Origin: Desulfovibrio sp. Dsv1
Lineage (GTDB): Bacteria; Desulfobacterota; Desulfovibrionia; Desulfovibrionales; Desulfovibrionaceae
Direction: 5' to 3'
DNA: 9,644 nt
NCBI GenBank assembly: GCA_000403945.1
Contig: APFI01000011.1
Location: 1-9,644 of the forward strand
Of this stretch, positions 1 through 6,190 are shown in pieces. The notes beneath the pieces are model-generated. The model was not told the DNA's origin, did not search any database, and worked only from the letters and a program-made list of their open reading frames with translations. Every line of letters starts with the position of its first letter. Positions within the stretch are counted from its first letter, which is position 1. Both the position numbers and the translations under genes were made by a program.

Positions 1-256
1 CGAAAATCCTGCTGAAAACACCACGCATGTTCCACCGGATGAACCGATTGCGCAGCGTCTTGCGCGGACCGTATTTATCAGGAGCGGCCTTCCACTGAAG
101 CCCATGCCTGATGACGTGGATGATACCCACCGGCAACACGTCTTCATCGACGCGTGGAACACCGTGAGCACGGGGCAAGAAAGGTTTGATACGCTCCAGC
201 TGGCTTTCGGAAAGAAAAGACAGGGGACGCACGGGACACCTCCGGGCCTCTTCCAT
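1..256 (-). CDS. IS5-family transposase, N-terminal part (partial)
   Basis: This frame opens with ATG at 256 and stays open to the window edge, giving 85 residues. The protein carries the typical N-terminal region of IS5-type transposases (DUF4096-like): LSESQLERIKPFLPRAHG, then a VDEDVLPVGIIHVIRHG stretch, QWKAAPDKYGP and a KTLRNRFIRW motif. That region is a helix-turn-helix-like DNA-binding part; the DDE catalytic residues would lie beyond the window. A Shine-Dalgarno AGAAGG sits about 10 bases upstream on the minus strand. In many relatives the transposase is split in two frames joined by frameshifting, so the missing part could be in a second frame. No stop or frameshift is visible here. 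Whether the element is active cannot be judged. Confidence 0.8.
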   Translation of the reverse strand, partial: MEEARRCPVRPLSFLSESQLERIKPFLPRAHGVPRVDEDVLPVGIIHVIRHGLQWKAAPDKYGPRKTLRNRFIRWNMRGVFSRIF

Positions 257-297
257 ACCCTGTTTTCCTTCTCTTGAAAATAACGAGTCCTGACCCT
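1..297 (-). mobile_element. IS5-family insertion sequence, one end (cut by window edge)
   Basis: The start of an IS5-family transposase lies on the minus strand, preceded by a probable terminal inverted repeat. On the minus strand the outer end reads GGGTCAGGACTCGTTA, a form I recall from several IS5-family elements. The exact outermost base cannot be fixed because the other end and the target duplication are outside the window; the break falls between about 294 and 298, where reading frame of a neighbouring dehydrogenase relic begins. Element identity is fairly secure from the protein; the exact boundary is an inference. Confidence 0.7.
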
Positions 298-430
298 GGA
301 CATTGCGAGAGAAGAGGAAGTTAACAACGCCACAGCAAAGGGCATCGAACATTTTGGTAAAATTGATGTACTGGTCAATAATGCCGGTTATGCGCAGCGG
401 TACGCCCGAAGATGTCTCAGGCGTGGGGAT
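296..430 (+). pseudogene. Short-chain dehydrogenase/reductase relic next to the IS
   Basis: Immediately after the IS end, frame from 296 reads LDIAREEEVNNATAKGIEHF and then GKIDVLVNNAGYA. This is the classic SDR segment: the helix before strand 4 and the NNAG motif. SDRs are NAD(P)-dependent oxidoreductases of about 250 residues. The usual catalytic Ser and YxxxK segment does not follow. Instead, after about position 394, a different frame reads GTPEDVSGVG (399-428), which resembles the G(R/T)PE(D/E)VA motif near the C-terminus of classical SDRs. The simplest reading is that the IS removed or displaced the 5' part and an internal deletion joined NNAG to the C-terminal region. The first segment is convincing; the C-terminal assignment is weaker. 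The substrate cannot be guessed. Confidence 0.7.
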
Positions 431-539
431 GTGGCGCCACAGTGCATGCAGAGAAAAGCGCCAAGCCGGAACGCCCGTGTGCGGATTTCGTGCCTTCCCG
501 CCCGGCGAGATCTCTTGAAAACGAACCGATGGCGGCGCA

Positions 540-559
540 GACCCCGCAACACGGGGTTT
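540..559 (+). terminator. Possible weak terminator hairpin between the SDR relic and queA
   Basis: ACCCCG and CGGGGT form a 6-bp stem around loop CAACA, followed by three more T residues on the plus strand. A second stem-like palindrome (GGGCCGGA/TCCGGTCC, 569-586) with an AT-rich flank lies between it and the queA stop codon. Either could end transcription from the left, and the pair could limit convergent read-through with queA. The T tract is short, so this is tentative. Confidence 0.3.
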
Positions 560-591
560 TCCATCAATCCGGGCCGGAAATCCGGTCCAAC

Positions 592-1710
592 TTATTTTAT
601 AAGCATGGCGTCCCCGTAAGAGAAAAAACGGTAGCCCGTAGCCACAGCTTCGGCATAGGCCGCCAGCATGCGCTCACGCCCGGCAAAGGCCGAAACCAGC
701 ATGAGCAGCGATGATTCGGGCAGATGAAAGTTGGTCAGCATGGCGTCCACCACGCGGAATCTCCTGCCGGGATAGAGGAAAATGTCCGTCCAGCCCGTAT
801 AGGGCTGCACCCGGCCGCAGAGTTCGGCCACGCCCTCCAAGGTCCGCACGCTGGTGGTGCCCACGGCCACCACGGGACGGCCCTTGGCCTTGGCTCTGGC
901 CACAGCCTCGGCGGTGGTCTCCGGTACTTCCACATATTCACGGTGCATGCGGTGGCCGCGAATGTCCTCGCTGCGCACCGGACTGAAGGTGCCGTAACCC
1001 ACGTAGAGGGTCACTTCAGCCCATTCAAAACCCCGCGCCGCCAGTTTCTCGCGCAGGGCCGGAGTGAAATGCAGACCGGCCGTGGGCGCGGCCACGGATC
1101 CGGTTTTGTCGTCCCTGGCGTAGACGGTCTGGTAGCGGATGAGATCCTCTTCGCCGTCGGCGCGTTTGATATAGGGCGGCAGGGGGATGTGCCCGGTGGC
1201 CGCGAAAGCCTTGGCCAGAACGCCCCGCCAGGCCAGAAGCACCCGGCGTTTGCCGAAGGGGCCGGATTCCAGCACCGTGACACGGATGCCCGCACCGAAG
1301 GTGAAGATTTCGCCCTCGCGCACGCTGCCGCCGCAACGCACCAGCCCTTCGGCCTCGGCGCTGAAGGCGTCCGCGCCGCCGGTCTTGTCGGGCGCGGCTC
1401 GTTCCATGACCAGGGGCAGGGGCGTGAGCAGCAGAAATTCCACATTGCCGCCCGTGGAACGAGAGCCCAGCAGGCGGGCCTGAAGGACGCGCGAATTGTT
1501 GGCCACGATCAGCGCGTCGGGCGGCAGCATGTCGGGCAGTTCACTGAACATGGCGTGGCGCAGTTCAGGGCGCGGATCGGGAGCGCCCTTGCGCGGCATG
1601 GCCAACAGGCGCGACGCGCCGCGTTCTTCCGGGGGAAACTGGGCGATCTGCTCTAGGGGCAGGTCAAAACGGTAGCTGCTCAGAAAAAAATCGGCTTCTT
1701 CGGGAATCAT
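592..1710 (-). CDS. queA: S-adenosylmethionine:tRNA ribosyltransferase-isomerase
   Basis: QueA transfers and isomerises the ribosyl part of S-adenosylmethionine onto preQ1 at position 34 of GUN-anticodon tRNAs, producing epoxyqueuosine in the cytoplasm. The 372-residue protein has the family landmarks: FDLPLEQIAQFPPEERGASR (15-34), VANNSRVLQARL (69-80), GSVAAPTAGLHFT (204-216), GHRMHREYVEV (252-262), VGTTSVRTLE (283-292), LTNFHLPESSLLMLVSAF (325-342) and FFSYGDAMLI near the C-terminus. The usual length is about 340-356; the excess is a short insertion around residues 104-128. The start at 1710 is the only good one: no in-frame start lies upstream nearby, but the Shine-Dalgarno is poor (GAGG about 14 bases away). 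It is divergent from the lipoprotein-coaBC operon, and no clear terminator follows. Identification is secure. Confidence 0.97.
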   Translation of the reverse strand: MIPEEADFFLSSYRFDLPLEQIAQFPPEERGASRLLAMPRKGAPDPRPELRHAMFSELPDMLPPDALIVANNSRVLQARLLGSRSTGGNVEFLLLTPLPLVMERAAPDKTGGADAFSAEAEGLVRCGGSVREGEIFTFGAGIRVTVLESGPFGKRRVLLAWRGVLAKAFAATGHIPLPPYIKRADGEEDLIRYQTVYARDDKTGSVAAPTAGLHFTPALREKLAARGFEWAEVTLYVGYGTFSPVRSEDIRGHRMHREYVEVPETTAEAVARAKAKGRPVVAVGTTSVRTLEGVAELCGRVQPYTGWTDIFLYPGRRFRVVDAMLTNFHLPESSLLMLVSAFAGRERMLAAYAEAVATGYRFFSYGDAMLIK

Positions 1711-1755
1711 GGCTGTGGCGCGGACCTCGCTGCTGCACCCGGCCCGCCGCCGGGC

Positions 1756-1784
1756 TTGTCAGGGCGCGGCGGAGAGGCTAGGCT
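1756..1784 (+). promoter_or_regulatory. Candidate sigma-70 promoter for the lipoprotein-coaBC operon
   Basis: TTGTCA (1756-1761, five of six matches to the -35 consensus) and TAGGCT (1779-1784, three of six matches to the -10) are separated by 17 bases. They sit about 50 bases ahead of the lipoprotein start, in the divergent gap with queA. The -10 box is weak and the area is GC-rich, so this is a prediction from spacing and position only. Confidence 0.4.
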
Positions 1785-1794
1785 GTGTGCCTGA

Positions 1795-1819
1795 CCGGAC
1801 GTCCTGCCTGAGCGTCCGG
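1795..1819 (+). promoter_or_regulatory. 5'-UTR hairpin just upstream of the lipoprotein ribosome binding site
   Basis: CCGGACG (1795-1801) pairs perfectly with CGTCCGG (1813-1819) around an 11-base loop. The stem ends two bases before the GGAAGGAG Shine-Dalgarno (1821-1828) and would lie within the leader of a transcript from the predicted promoter. It could affect translation or mRNA stability. There is no T tract, so it is unlikely to be a terminator, and no known riboswitch is recognisable. Confidence 0.4.
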
Positions 1820-1835
1820 CGGAAGGAGTATAGCC

Positions 1836-2471
1836 ATGCGACGCACGCTTGTCACCCTCGCTCTGGGGCTGATCCTCGCCGCCCAAGGCTGCGCCCCCAT
1901 GGGCGTCGGCAATCCCTTTTCCAACGACCCGCTCACCGGCGGCGCGGACACGGCGTCCAGCCAGCTGCTGGGCGTACCCCTGCCCGCCGGCATGCAGCGC
2001 TACGCCTCGCACAGCTATATGAATTACGGCGTGGACGGGGGCCGTGAGGGTCTGGAAACCCTGCGCGGCAATGTGGACGCCACGCAGGCGGCGCAGAGCA
2101 TGTTCACGGCCCTGCAGGGCCAAGGCTGGCAGTTGCGACTCTCCCTGCGCAAGGGGGACCGCTCCCTCCATGTCTACGACAAGGGCAACAGCTTGGCCGT
2201 GCTGGCTTTCCGCCGTCAGACCGTACTGACCATTCTTGAAATCTGGACTGGCGGCCGCCTGCCCGACGGCTCGGCCCTCAGCCTGCCCGACGCGGCGGAA
2301 AGCGGCGCGGAACTGCCCGGCGAAGAATATCCGCCCCTAAGCGACGAAACGGGACAGAGCAACTCCACGCCGCCGCCCGCGCCCGGCCCCACTGAACAAT
2401 GGGGAGGGAGCGGCGACCAGGGCGGCGGAGCACCCACCGCTTCCGGCGGTTTGCAGGAGCGCAACCTGTGA
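1836..2471 (+). CDS. Small putative lipoprotein, first gene of the coaBC operon
   Basis: This 211-residue protein starts with a basic tip (MRR), a hydrophobic stretch (LVTLALGLILAA) and a cysteine at residue 19 in the context AAQGC. That fits a lipoprotein signal peptide, although the -3 residue is Ala rather than the usual Leu. The mature part has a compact region (about 45-135) with GVPLPAGMQRYASHSYMNYG, GREGLETLRGNVD and QGWQLRLSLRKGDRSLHVYD, which recalls proteins I have seen ahead of coaBC in Desulfovibrio; I cannot assign a domain name. The last 70 residues are Pro-, Gly- and Ser-rich and probably disordered. A strong AAGGAG lies 8 bases before the ATG. Its stop overlaps the coaBC start (GTGA), so the two are probably translationally coupled. 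Likely anchored in a membrane and facing the periplasm; function unknown. Confidence 0.85.
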   Translation: MRRTLVTLALGLILAAQGCAPMGVGNPFSNDPLTGGADTASSQLLGVPLPAGMQRYASHSYMNYGVDGGREGLETLRGNVDATQAAQSMFTALQGQGWQLRLSLRKGDRSLHVYDKGNSLAVLAFRRQTVLTILEIWTGGRLPDGSALSLPDAAESGAELPGEEYPPLSDETGQSNSTPPPAPGPTEQWGGSGDQGGGAPTASGGLQERNL

Positions 2472-3730
2472 CCTGCCCGGCCGCGTCTCTTGCCGCTCCG
2501 TTTGACCGGAGCACACGCTTTGCCCACAAGCGTCTGCATCTGGGCGTCTGCGGTTCGGTGGCCTGCTACCGGGCCACGGACCTGCTGCGGGCTTGGCTCA
2601 AACTGGACGTCCATGTTTCGGTCACGCTCACGGACGGGGCCCGGCGCTTCGTCACGCCCCTGCTCTTCGAATCTCTGGGCGCGCTGCCGGTCTATGGCGG
2701 CATGTTCGATCCGGGTCAGGATATTTTCGCCCATCTGGAGCCGGGGCAGCGCGCCCAGACAATGGTTGTGGCTCCTGTCTCGGCCGACGCACTGGCGCGT
2801 CTGGCCCACGGCGCGGCATCGGACATGCTGTCGGCACAGGCCCTAGCCTTTGACGGTCCCTTGGTCTTGGCCCCGGCCATGAACCCGCGCATGTGGGCCC
2901 ACCCTGCCACCCAAGCCAACGCGGCCCTGCTGGAGCAACGCGGCGCGCGTTTCGTGGGACCGGACTGCGGCGGCACGGTCTGCGGCGACGAAGGCCGGGG
3001 ACGGCTGGCCGCCCTACCGGAAATATTTCTGGCCGGTTTGCGGGCTCTGGCCCCGCAGGACATGGCCGGTCTGCGGGTCATGGTCACGCTGGGGCCCACA
3101 CGTGAGGTCTGGGACGGAGTGCGCTTCTGGTCCAATCCCTCCAGCGGCATGATGGGCGCGGCCCTGGTCGTTTGCGCTTGGCTGCGCGGAGCCGAAGTGA
3201 CGGCCGTCTGCGGGCCGGGGGTCACGGCCTTTCTGCCGGAGGGCGTGCACCGCCTCGACGTGACCGGCGCGCGTGAAATGCACGAGGCCGCGCGAAGCCT
3301 CTGGCCGGACATGGATATGGGCATGTTCACGGCCGCCGTGGCTGATTTCTCGCCCGATCCCCCGGAAGACGGTTGCGGGCGCAAATTCAAGAAATCCGAG
3401 GCCCCGGAAGGCTTCAGCCTGAGATTCAGCCCTAATCCGGACATTCTGCAAAGCTTGGCCGATGCGCGCCGTCCCGGCCAGAAAATGCTAGGCTTCGCGG
3501 CCGAAACCACACCGGACATGGACGCCCTGCTGCCTCTGGCGCGCGCCAAACTGACCCGGAAAAAGGCCGACCTGCTGGCGGCCAACCGTGTCAACGGGCC
3601 GGACAGCGGCTTCGGCGCGCCCACCAATAGCATGGCTGTGGCCGACGCGCACGGCCGCGAGGAGATCTGGCCCTCGCAAAGCAAGGCCGACGTGGCTTGG
3701 GAGCTGTGCTCATGGCTTTTGCGGATCTGA
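2468..3730 (+). CDS. coaBC: Bifunctional phosphopantothenoylcysteine decarboxylase / phosphopantothenate-cysteine ligase
   Basis: CoaBC performs two consecutive steps of coenzyme A synthesis: joining cysteine to 4'-phosphopantothenate, then FMN-dependent decarboxylation to 4'-phosphopantetheine. The 420-residue protein has the CoaC half first: GVCGSVACYRA (26-36), the catalytic His at 89 in FAHLEPG, APAMNPRMW (136-144), and GTVCGDEGRGRL (169-180) with the active-site Cys172. The CoaB half follows: VTLGPTREVWDGVRFWSNPSSG (in 206-227), the KFKK motif (306-309) corresponding to the essential lysine of E. coli Dfp, NPDIL (323-327) and AANRV (371-375). Length is normal. GTG at 2468 is the chosen start because it lies 8 bases after AGGAG and overlaps the lipoprotein stop; an upstream extension in this frame would lie within the lipoprotein's disordered tail. 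The next gene overlaps its end by 19 bases. Confidence 0.96.
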   Translation: MTCPAASLAAPFDRSTRFAHKRLHLGVCGSVACYRATDLLRAWLKLDVHVSVTLTDGARRFVTPLLFESLGALPVYGGMFDPGQDIFAHLEPGQRAQTMVVAPVSADALARLAHGAASDMLSAQALAFDGPLVLAPAMNPRMWAHPATQANAALLEQRGARFVGPDCGGTVCGDEGRGRLAALPEIFLAGLRALAPQDMAGLRVMVTLGPTREVWDGVRFWSNPSSGMMGAALVVCAWLRGAEVTAVCGPGVTAFLPEGVHRLDVTGAREMHEAARSLWPDMDMGMFTAAVADFSPDPPEDGCGRKFKKSEAPEGFSLRFSPNPDILQSLADARRPGQKMLGFAAETTPDMDALLPLARAKLTRKKADLLAANRVNGPDSGFGAPTNSMAVADAHGREEIWPSQSKADVAWELCSWLLRI

Positions 3731-4494
3731 ATCCGCTGGGCGCGCTCTGGCAGAGCCACGGCCTGCGCTGCCTGTTGCTGCCCGGCGACGTCCCTCCGGA
3801 ACGCTCGTTCAGCGCCGCTGTGCCGCAGCCGGGATGCCGGAATCCGCGACCAGTCCGCCCGGTATATCCGGATGATCCGCGCCGCGCGCCGCGCGCGGAA
3901 AAGTCCCCCGTCCCGGCGCGAGTTGCCGCCGAAGCCGGCCAGACCTCACCGGCATCCCGGAACGACGGCCTCTGGCAGCCCCTGCCGCCGCACGTCTGGC
4001 CCGCGCCTTGGCGGGAACGTCTGGCGGCCACCCGGCCCGGCCTAGTGGTCTGGACCTACTGGAATCTCGGCCGGGATATCTGTGACGCGCAGGGCGCGCG
4101 CGACCGGCAGCGTTTGGACCGGCGGACCTTTTTGCAACGCCTGCTGGGCGATTTGGCCCATCCGGCGGGCACCCATACTTTCTGGCCCACCTGCCTGCCC
4201 GTCCAAGATACAGGAGATATGAACGCGGCGGACGCAAACGGCTTCGCGCCGCATGCCGGCGCTTTCTGGTCCGGCGTGCGCAAGCTGGGCGCGCGCGGCG
4301 TGGTGGTCATGGGCTCGGCGGCGGCCGAGGCCCTAGCCCTGCCAAGCGGTCTACGCCCACTGCAGCAGACCCGCCATCACGGGCATCTGGTCTGGGTGCT
4401 CTGGGATGTGGAATATCTGCTGCACGAGGAACAACGTTACACGGCCATGCTGGCTTTTTTACGTCAGGCCCTGCGCCAAGTGGTCCGGACCTGA
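3712..4494 (+). CDS. Uncharacterised protein following coaBC (possible uracil-DNA-glycosylase-like fold)
   Basis: This 260-residue soluble protein starts at ATG 3712, 8 bases after GGGAG and inside the last 19 bases of coaBC, so it is part of that operon. Residues 1-27 form a short hydrophobic start; about 30-95 is Pro/Arg/Ala-rich and probably a linker. The C-terminal half looks structured: LVVWTYWNLGRDICD (111-125), TFWPTCLP (156-163), WSGVRKLGARGVVVMGSAAAEAL (within 186-208) and HHGHLVWVLWDVEYLL (222-237). The order of these pieces recalls uracil-DNA glycosylase superfamily proteins, in which a GxxAxxxL strand-helix precedes a His-containing loop. The usual GExPG and HPS motifs are not seen, so enzymatic activity is doubtful. 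No signal peptide or transmembrane span. The fold suggestion is an inference; function is unknown. Confidence 0.8.
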   Translation: MAFADLNPLGALWQSHGLRCLLLPGDVPPERSFSAAVPQPGCRNPRPVRPVYPDDPRRAPRAEKSPVPARVAAEAGQTSPASRNDGLWQPLPPHVWPAPWRERLAATRPGLVVWTYWNLGRDICDAQGARDRQRLDRRTFLQRLLGDLAHPAGTHTFWPTCLPVQDTGDMNAADANGFAPHAGAFWSGVRKLGARGVVVMGSAAAEALALPSGLRPLQQTRHHGHLVWVLWDVEYLLHEEQRYTAMLAFLRQALRQVVRT

Positions 4495-4538
4495 CATGCG
4501 GCCGGACAGACAGACGCACTCAAGGAAAACGGGGGAAA

Positions 4539-5468
4539 ATATTCATCGCCATGGGCCTGATGCTGCTGGGGCGACTGCTGCGCGGGCGGACTTGGTCCGG
4601 TACCTTGAGCTGTTGCATTACGCCCGCCATCACGCTGCTGTGGGCGGCAATGAGGAACTGATGCGCAATCTGCCCCCGCTGGGTGGCAAGACCCTGCTGC
4701 TGACCTTGGCATGCGTGACCGGTTTCCTGACCTGCGTGGCCGTGCTCCGGCGCTGGTTCCGCGCTTTCCCCCTGCTCCCGGCACCGGGAACTCCTCAAAA
4801 ACGCCTGTTGACGTCCATCCGCCGCACGGCGGATGGTAAACGAGCCGGAGCGCTACATCCCTATGCCTGGAAGTCTGCTGATTCTGGCTTTTTTCGGCGC
4901 GGATCTGGGGCTGGCCCGGCTGGGCCTGATTCCCCGCTATTTTGTGGATCACAACGCCACGCCCTATGTGCTCTGGCTGCTCATGGGCCTGGCGGGCCTG
5001 TCCATCGGTTCGGACCGACGAATGGGCGAAATTCTGCGCACCCTGCGTCCCCGCGCATGCTGCTGGCCCCATTGGCCACCACTGCGGACACCTTCGCGGG
5101 CGTGGCCAGCCTTTTTCTGGCCTACAGCCTGGCAGACAGCTTGACCATAGGCGCGGGCTTCGCCTATCGCCTATTACTCCCTGTCCTCCATCTTCATCAC
5201 CCGGTACAAAGGGGCGCGGAACTGGGCACTGTGGCCCTACTCAGCAACATTCCGCGCGAAATTCCGCCCTTATAGTTGGCACGCCGCTGCTGGCGCGTAT
5301 GCTGAGGCCGCTGGCCCCCATTTCCTGCGGCGGGGCCTCCACATGGACACCACCCTGCCGATCATCGCCCGCTACGCGGGCCGGGACTGGATTCTCATCT
5401 CCATCGTGCATGCCATAATTCTGGATTTCAGCGTGCCGTTCTGGGGCATCTTCTTCTGCACCCCGTAG
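4539..5468 (+). pseudogene. lysO: Lysine-exporter-type permease, multiply frameshifted
   Basis: Pieces in alternating frames line up along a LysO family (YbjE/DUF340) inner-membrane exporter of about 300 residues: IFIAMGLMLLGRLLRGR (4539 on), VGGNEELMRNLPPLGGKTLL (4640 on), SLLILAFFGADLGLARLGL and WLLMGLAGLSIGSDRRMGE (4833-5055), MLLAPLATTADTFAGVA (5057 on), YYSLSSIFITRYKGA (5172-5215), ELGTVALLSNIPREI (from 5219), LIVGTPLLARMLRPLAPISC (from 5269) and MDTTLPIIARYAGRDW to FDFSVPF-like ending DFSVPFWGIFF and TAG at 5468. At least six frame changes separate them, including a 7-bp tandem duplication. The expected start codon appears as ATA at 4539, 3-4 bases after GGGGGA. It follows the operon with a 44-bp gap, so it was probably its last gene. 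A functional product is very unlikely. Confidence 0.88.
5161..5174 (+). repeat. 7-bp tandem duplication inside the lysO pseudogene
   Basis: CGCCTAT occurs twice in direct succession. Removing one copy makes the conserved GAGFAYYSLSS segment continuous, so this is a recent slippage-type duplication that shifted the frame by +1. A further two-base GC repeat at 5214-5218 brings the frame back. Confidence 0.85.
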
Positions 5469-5511
5469 CGCTGGCATGCCTTGGGCATTATCCTGCCGCT
5501 TGCCAGACGCT

Positions 5512-5578
5512 GAAAAAGTCGTAATTTGAAATAGGTAACTCCCAGCTTTACTGTGGGACTCACAAAATTTGACTTTTC
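5512..5578. repeat. Long imperfect palindrome at the IS200 left end
   Basis: GAAAAAGTCGTAATTT (5512-5527) is almost the inverse complement of AAATTTGACTTTTC (5565-5578), differing by small bulges. Inside it, CCCA (5541-5544) and TGGG (5554-5557) form a second, shorter stem. Such structure fits either the recognition hairpin of an IS200 left end or a bidirectional terminator after lysO. Confidence 0.6.
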
Positions 5579-5591
5579 GGGCAATGAAAAA

Positions 5592-5634
5592 GACCTCCAT
5601 TCTTGAACCGTTCAAGGTTTCAGGAAAGGAGGTC
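5592..5634 (+). promoter_or_regulatory. Hairpin sequestering the tnpA Shine-Dalgarno
   Basis: GACCTCC (5592-5598) pairs with GGAGGTC (5628-5634), which contains the tnpA Shine-Dalgarno, and inside it CTTGAA (5602-5607) pairs with TTCAAG (5611-5616) around a three-base loop. In IS200 of enterobacteria a leader stem of this kind is known to hide the ribosome binding site and keep transposase expression very low. The same arrangement is visible here by base pairing; its effect is inferred from that precedent. Confidence 0.75.
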
Positions 5635-5638
5635 AGTA

Positions 5639-6059
5639 GTGGAAATTCAAATTCTAACCCATTCAACATTGGCATGCAATTATCATTTAGTATGGATACA
5701 TATACAGGAAAAAGAAAATATTTAAGGGAATACGAGCAGATTTTGGAGCTGTTCCGCATAAGTTGGCAGAACACCGTGAAAGCAATATATTTAAAGGTTA
5801 TTTGCTTGTAGAGCATGTGCATATGCTCATGTCCATTCCTCAAAAATATCTGTATCTTCAGGGATCGTGTACATAAAAGGGAAAAGTGCCTTATATATCC
5901 CATCAATACAATGGCAGGAAACGAAATTTTGGAGGAGAAAATTTCTGGACAAGAATGTTTTATGTTTCGCCCACAGGACTGGATGAAGAAACAATCCGAA
6001 ACAGCACAAGACACCAGAAAGAGGAAGATAAACGGATAGACCAGTTAAACCTGGTCTGA
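5639..6059 (+). pseudogene. tnpA: IS200-type HUH transposase TnpA, frameshifted
   Basis: Starting at GTG 5639, 6 bases after AAAGGAGG, the frame reads VEIQILTHSTLACNYHLVW, the usual start of IS200 TnpA. It then jumps frame near 5702 (RADFGAVPHKLAEHRESNI, then the HUH motif HVH at 5814-5822 and MLMSIPQKY), again near 5850 (YIKGKSALYI) and again near 5895 (NGRKRNFGGENFWTRMFYV, SPTGLDEETIRN) to TGA at 6059. The family has a catalytic Tyr in an IRxYIxxQ context; here the codons read IRNSTRHQ, so Ser stands where Tyr belongs (6003-6005). The full protein would be about 140 residues. With three frame changes and the lost nucleophile it is a dead transposase. Confidence 0.87.
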
Positions 6060-6065
6060 GAGTTG

Positions 6066-6143
6066 CCGCCTTTAGGCGGATCATGCGTTTCCAAACCGCC
6101 TTGAGCGGTTCACGCTATCTCAAGCCCACGGCTTTGCCGGGGG
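6066..6143 (+). repeat. Three successive right-end hairpins of the IS200 remnant
   Basis: Stem 1 is CCGCC (6066-6070)/GGCGG (6075-6079) with loop TTTA. Stem 2 is AACCGC (6094-6099)/GCGGTT (6105-6110) with loop CTTGA. Stem 3 is CCCACGGC (6125-6132)/GCCGGGGG (6136-6143) with loop TTT and one A-G mismatch. They begin 7 bases after the tnpA stop. Hairpins of this kind mark IS200/IS605 right ends and may also block read-through into the next gene. Confidence 0.7.
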
Positions 6144-6190
6144 TATCTGACTCTTGTTGAAGATGCACGTTAACCCAGTGGAGGAAAGCC

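Larger units (their letters stand above)
5512..6144 (+). mobile_element. Degenerate IS200/IS605-type element
   Basis: A tnpA remnant is flanked by the subterminal hairpins expected for this group, whose single-strand transposition uses hairpins rather than inverted repeats. On the left are an imperfect palindrome (5512-5578) and the stem that covers the tnpA ribosome binding site (5592-5634). On the right, three successive hairpins end at 6143. Total length of roughly 600-630 bp is close to the usual 700 bp. No tnpB is present. The exact cleavage sites are not determined, and the leftmost palindrome might instead belong to the lysO 3' end. Confidence 0.75.

Noticed and set aside
303..518. 71-codon frame after the IS
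   Set aside because: Its only meaningful part is the GTPEDVSG piece of the SDR relic; the rest is unrelated and the TTG start is within the relic.
724..1656. 310-codon plus-strand open frame opposite queA
   Set aside because: It is antisense to a certain queA; long antisense frames are expected in GC-rich DNA and its translation has no family motifs or ribosome binding site.
1711..1755. Promoter for queA in the divergent gap
   Set aside because: No -35/-10 pair with acceptable spacing was seen on the minus strand; queA transcription start cannot be placed.
2716..3759. 347-codon minus-strand open frame opposite coaBC
   Set aside because: It is a Ser/Ala/Arg-rich shadow of coaBC with no motifs.
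4406..5275. Single 289-codon plus-strand frame through the lysO region
   Set aside because: It begins inside the preceding gene and matches LysO only in parts; other parts of the family sequence lie in other frames, so it is not one intact gene.
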